NCBI RefSeq assembly: GCF_016862955.1
Contig: NZ_BONY01000038.1
Span: 1 to 64,000, forward strand
DNA length: 64,000 nt
Source of the DNA: Rhizocola hellebori
Lineage (GTDB): Bacteria > Actinomycetota > Actinomycetes > Mycobacteriales > Micromonosporaceae
Direction of reading: 5' to 3'
The number at the start of each line of letters is the position of its first letter. Positions within the stretch are counted from its first letter, which is position 1. The notes under the pieces are model-generated. The model was not told the DNA's origin. It was given only the letters and a program-made list of their open reading frames with translations, and did not search any database. Position numbers and translations under genes: made by a program. Positions 61,929 through 64,000 of the stretch are shown here, in pieces.

Positions 61929-63734
61929 TTACGAGAGGTGGTGGAGGAGGAAGTCGGCGGCGTCTACGCGGGCTTTGATCTGGTTGTCGGTCTTGGTGAA
62001 GCCGTGGCCTTCGTCGGGGTAGATGTCGTAGCGGACCGGGACGCCGCGGGCGCGGAGTCTTTCCACGAGCTGGTCGCTTTCGCGTTGCGGGACTCTCGGG
62101 TCGTTGGCGCCCTGCAGCACAAAGAGCGGGGTGGAAATCCTGTCCACGTAGGTCATCGGGGAGCGTTGCCGCAGCAGTTCGACGTCGGTCTCCGGGTCGC
62201 CGATGATTTTCGCGACCACTTCGCGGTAGGCCGGTGGGGTGGCTTCGGCGAGGGTGATGAGGTTGCTGGGTCCACAGATCTCGACCGCGGCCGCCCAGCC
62301 CAGCTCGGGCAGGCGCGCGACGCAGGAGAGCACGGCGAAGCCGCCGTAGGAGCCGCCGAACAGGCCTATCCGGGCCGGGTCTGCCCACGGCTGGGTGCGC
62401 AGGAAGTCCACCGTGGCGGCCAGATCGCCCAGGTCGCCGCCGCCCCAGTCACGGAAGATGAGTCGTTGATAGCTCGCGCCGTAGCCGGATGAGCCGCGGA
62501 TGTTCGGGGCGATCACGGCGAGTCCGCGGCTCACCAGATACTGGTAGAAGCCTTCATAGACATAGGCGGGCCGCTCCTGCATGACGGGCCCGCCGTGGAT
62601 GCTGAGCACGACCCCGAGCGGGGTGTCCACTCCGGACGGACGGTAGACGTAGGCGGCGATCTCGCGCCCGTCGTGGGTCGGGTACCGAACAAGCTGCGCA
62701 TCCACCACAGAAGGCGATCCGTTCGGCACCGAGCCGGTCAGCCAGCGCAGCTCCCCAGTGCGCAGGTCGGCAACGAGCACGTTCCAGGGCCGGGTGGGCG
62801 TGGACATGAGCATGAGGGCGAAGCTTCCGTCCGGTCCGACCGTGAGCGCGGCGGCTTGCCCGAGGGGCAGCAGCGGGGCCGGCAGGTCCTTGCCCGCCGC
62901 CAGGTCCCTGACCCGCAGCTGGCTGGCCCCGTCGACGTTGACCAGCCAGGCGAGCGTGTTGCCGTCGGCGGACAGGGAGACCCGCTCCACATCCCAATCG
63001 GGAGTGTCGATCCAGGTCAGCTCGCCGGTGGTGGCCGACATCAGGGCGAGCCCGGTGAACTCACGGCCGATGTCGGTGCACACGAAGAAGGCCGAGCCGT
63101 CGGGCAGCCACGGGCCCAGCTCGTAGGTGGCCGCGGCTTCGGTCGCGGTGAGCCGGGTGGAGCTGGTGCCGTCGACCGCGACGACGTGCACCAGGTTGTC
63201 GTACCCGTTGAGCCATTCGATGAGGGAAAGCCTTGCCCCGTCTAGGGAAAAGTATCCGGCGTGCACTGGCCCGGTACCCAGAAAAAGGCGGTTGATCTTA
63301 TTGTTTTCCAGCTGCCGCACGAGGATGTCGTGGGCGGTCGGGATGCGGTCGCCGCCCGAATAGGCCAGCGCTGTCCCGTCTGCGCTGAGCGGATCGCCCA
63401 GTGCGAGCTGGAAGCGCGCCTTCGGGAAGTCGGTGAGCTGCTCTGGTGGGCTGTTGTCGAGGCCGACCCGGAAGATCTGGGTGTCCTCGTTTCCGTCCTG
63501 GTCGGCTTGGAACAGCAGCGAGCCGCCGTCGGGATGCCAGGCCATGCGCCGGACCGTGTGGCTGGTGAAGGTGGTGACAGCGCGGGCGGGGCCACCGGCG
63601 ACCGGCTGGATGACGAGGTTGAAATTGCCGGTGCTGTCGTCGGCGAAGGCCACGTTGCGGCCGTCGGCGGACAGTGCCAGGCAGGGCTGCAGGGTGAAAG
63701 CGGGGCGGAAATCCCGATACGACGGCATAAACAT
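61929..63734 (-). CDS. S9 family prolyl oligopeptidase-type peptidase
   Basis: 601 residues: an N-terminal beta-propeller (about 1-340, with repeated LSADGxxLA/FAD and HPDGGSLLF blades) and an alpha/beta-hydrolase catalytic domain with GGSYGG (Ser), GANDPRVP (Asp) and DEGHGF (His). It cleaves small peptides, often after proline. No signal peptide. An in-frame ATG at 63728 is an alternative start. Confidence 0.94.
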   Translation of the reverse strand: MFMPSYRDFRPAFTLQPCLALSADGRNVAFADDSTGNFNLVIQPVAGGPARAVTTFTSHTVRRMAWHPDGGSLLFQADQDGNEDTQIFRVGLDNSPPEQLTDFPKARFQLALGDPLSADGTALAYSGGDRIPTAHDILVRQLENNKINRLFLGTGPVHAGYFSLDGARLSLIEWLNGYDNLVHVVAVDGTSSTRLTATEAAATYELGPWLPDGSAFFVCTDIGREFTGLALMSATTGELTWIDTPDWDVERVSLSADGNTLAWLVNVDGASQLRVRDLAAGKDLPAPLLPLGQAAALTVGPDGSFALMLMSTPTRPWNVLVADLRTGELRWLTGSVPNGSPSVVDAQLVRYPTHDGREIAAYVYRPSGVDTPLGVVLSIHGGPVMQERPAYVYEGFYQYLVSRGLAVIAPNIRGSSGYGASYQRLIFRDWGGGDLGDLAATVDFLRTQPWADPARIGLFGGSYGGFAVLSCVARLPELGWAAAVEICGPSNLITLAEATPPAYREVVAKIIGDPETDVELLRQRSPMTYVDRISTPLFVLQGANDPRVPQRESDQLVERLRARGVPVRYDIYPDEGHGFTKTDNQIKARVDAADFLLHHLS

Positions 63735-63767
63735 CGATGATAGTCACGATTGCGTAACAGTCGGCGC

Positions 63768-64000
63768 CTAGTCGGTCAGATAGCGGTGCAGCAGGTCACG
63801 AAGTTCGTCATCCAGATCGGACTGACTGTAGGACTCATCGACGGCGACCGGCGCCGAGAGCACGAACGACTGCACGGTGAGCAGCACCGCTCGCGCCATC
63901 CCGCCGGGATCGCCCGCGCGCACCTGCCCACTGGCCTGCCCGGCGCGCAGGCCTTCGGTGAGGAATGCCAACATTTCCTGCTGGCTGGTACCTCGCCTAT
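63768..64000 (-). CDS. TetR-family regulator, C-terminal part (cut by window edge)
   Basis: The frame is open to the window edge, and the N-terminal helix-turn-helix lies outside. The visible 77 residues (LAFLTEGLRAGQASGQVRAGDP...MARAVLLTVQSFVLSAP) look like the ligand-binding helices of TetR/AcrR proteins. It lies upstream of the S9 peptidase gene on the same strand, 33 bases away. Confidence 0.75.
   Translation of the reverse strand, partial: RRGTSQQEMLAFLTEGLRAGQASGQVRAGDPGGMARAVLLTVQSFVLSAPVAVDESYSQSDLDDELRDLLHRYLTD

Noticed and set aside
1-64000. tRNA genes, integrase or attachment sites, IS elements, CRISPR arrays
   Set aside because: None seen by eye on either strand; no transposase or integrase motif among the proteins and no regularly spaced repeats.

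Overview
The window is high-GC DNA from a filamentous actinomycete. The signs are GC-rich third codon positions, frequent GTG starts, 4-base ATGA/GTGA gene overlaps, a SARP regulator, a fused F420 gene (fbiC), XRE/DUF5753 regulators and a type II aromatic polyketide synthase. The genus cannot be named from what I can see. No rRNA, tRNA, IS element or CRISPR array was found.

Left part (about 0.2-8.6 kb): a compact RiPP module. A 57-residue peptide gene (2690-2863) ends in a short Cys/Thr-containing tail. It lies 2 bases upstream of a fused RRE/ThiF-like/YcaO cyclodehydratase, which is followed by a SagB-type flavin dehydrogenase, a sensor histidine kinase and a DUF4184 membrane protein. Upstream are a SARP activator and a drug-efflux MFS pump. 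This looks like an azole-forming (TOMM) pathway with an unfamiliar precursor.

Middle part (about 8.6-38.5 kb): a type II polyketide cluster. It contains a starter module (acyltransferase and a KASIII with a Cys-His-Asp triad), the minimal KS-alpha/chain-length-factor pair, citramalate synthase, an alpha-methylacyl-CoA racemase, P450, epoxide hydrolase, SDR, MBL-fold hydrolase, WrbA-type quinone reductase, a class III aminotransferase, an exporter, and two deoxysugar genes (NDP-hexose 2,3-dehydratase and 3-ketoreductase). No ACP, cyclase, polyketide ketoreductase or glycosyltransferase is visible, so the cluster is incomplete here or uses genes elsewhere. Citramalate synthase plus racemase plus KASIII/AT suggest a 2-methyl-branched starter unit such as 2-methylbutyryl-CoA.

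The starter module is separated from the KS-alpha/CLF operon by about 10 kb that does not look biosynthetic. It holds two paralogous NACHT NTPases (bacterial NLR-like, candidate phage defence) flanking a secreted GH27 alpha-galactosidase. One NACHT gene is intact; the other is split by a single frameshift. Both have the same palindrome (TTCCAT-N13-ATGGAA) just upstream of their start codons.

Right part (about 38.5-64 kb): mostly ordinary chromosomal genes, including a lipoprotein, fbiC, aquaporin, SGNH hydrolase, HxlR regulator with a divergent thioesterase, ThrE exporter, M15 peptidase, glyoxalase, and a divergent glpD/FAD-oxidase pair whose start codons are only 11 bases apart across a palindrome. 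It then holds a polymorphic-toxin locus: a 2339-residue secreted RHS protein with two ricin-type lectin domains inside it and an unfamiliar C-terminal tip, followed by three small immunity-like genes (one truncated) in visibly AT-richer DNA. The window ends with a DUF6879/XRE regulator group, an S9 peptidase and a TetR gene cut by the edge.
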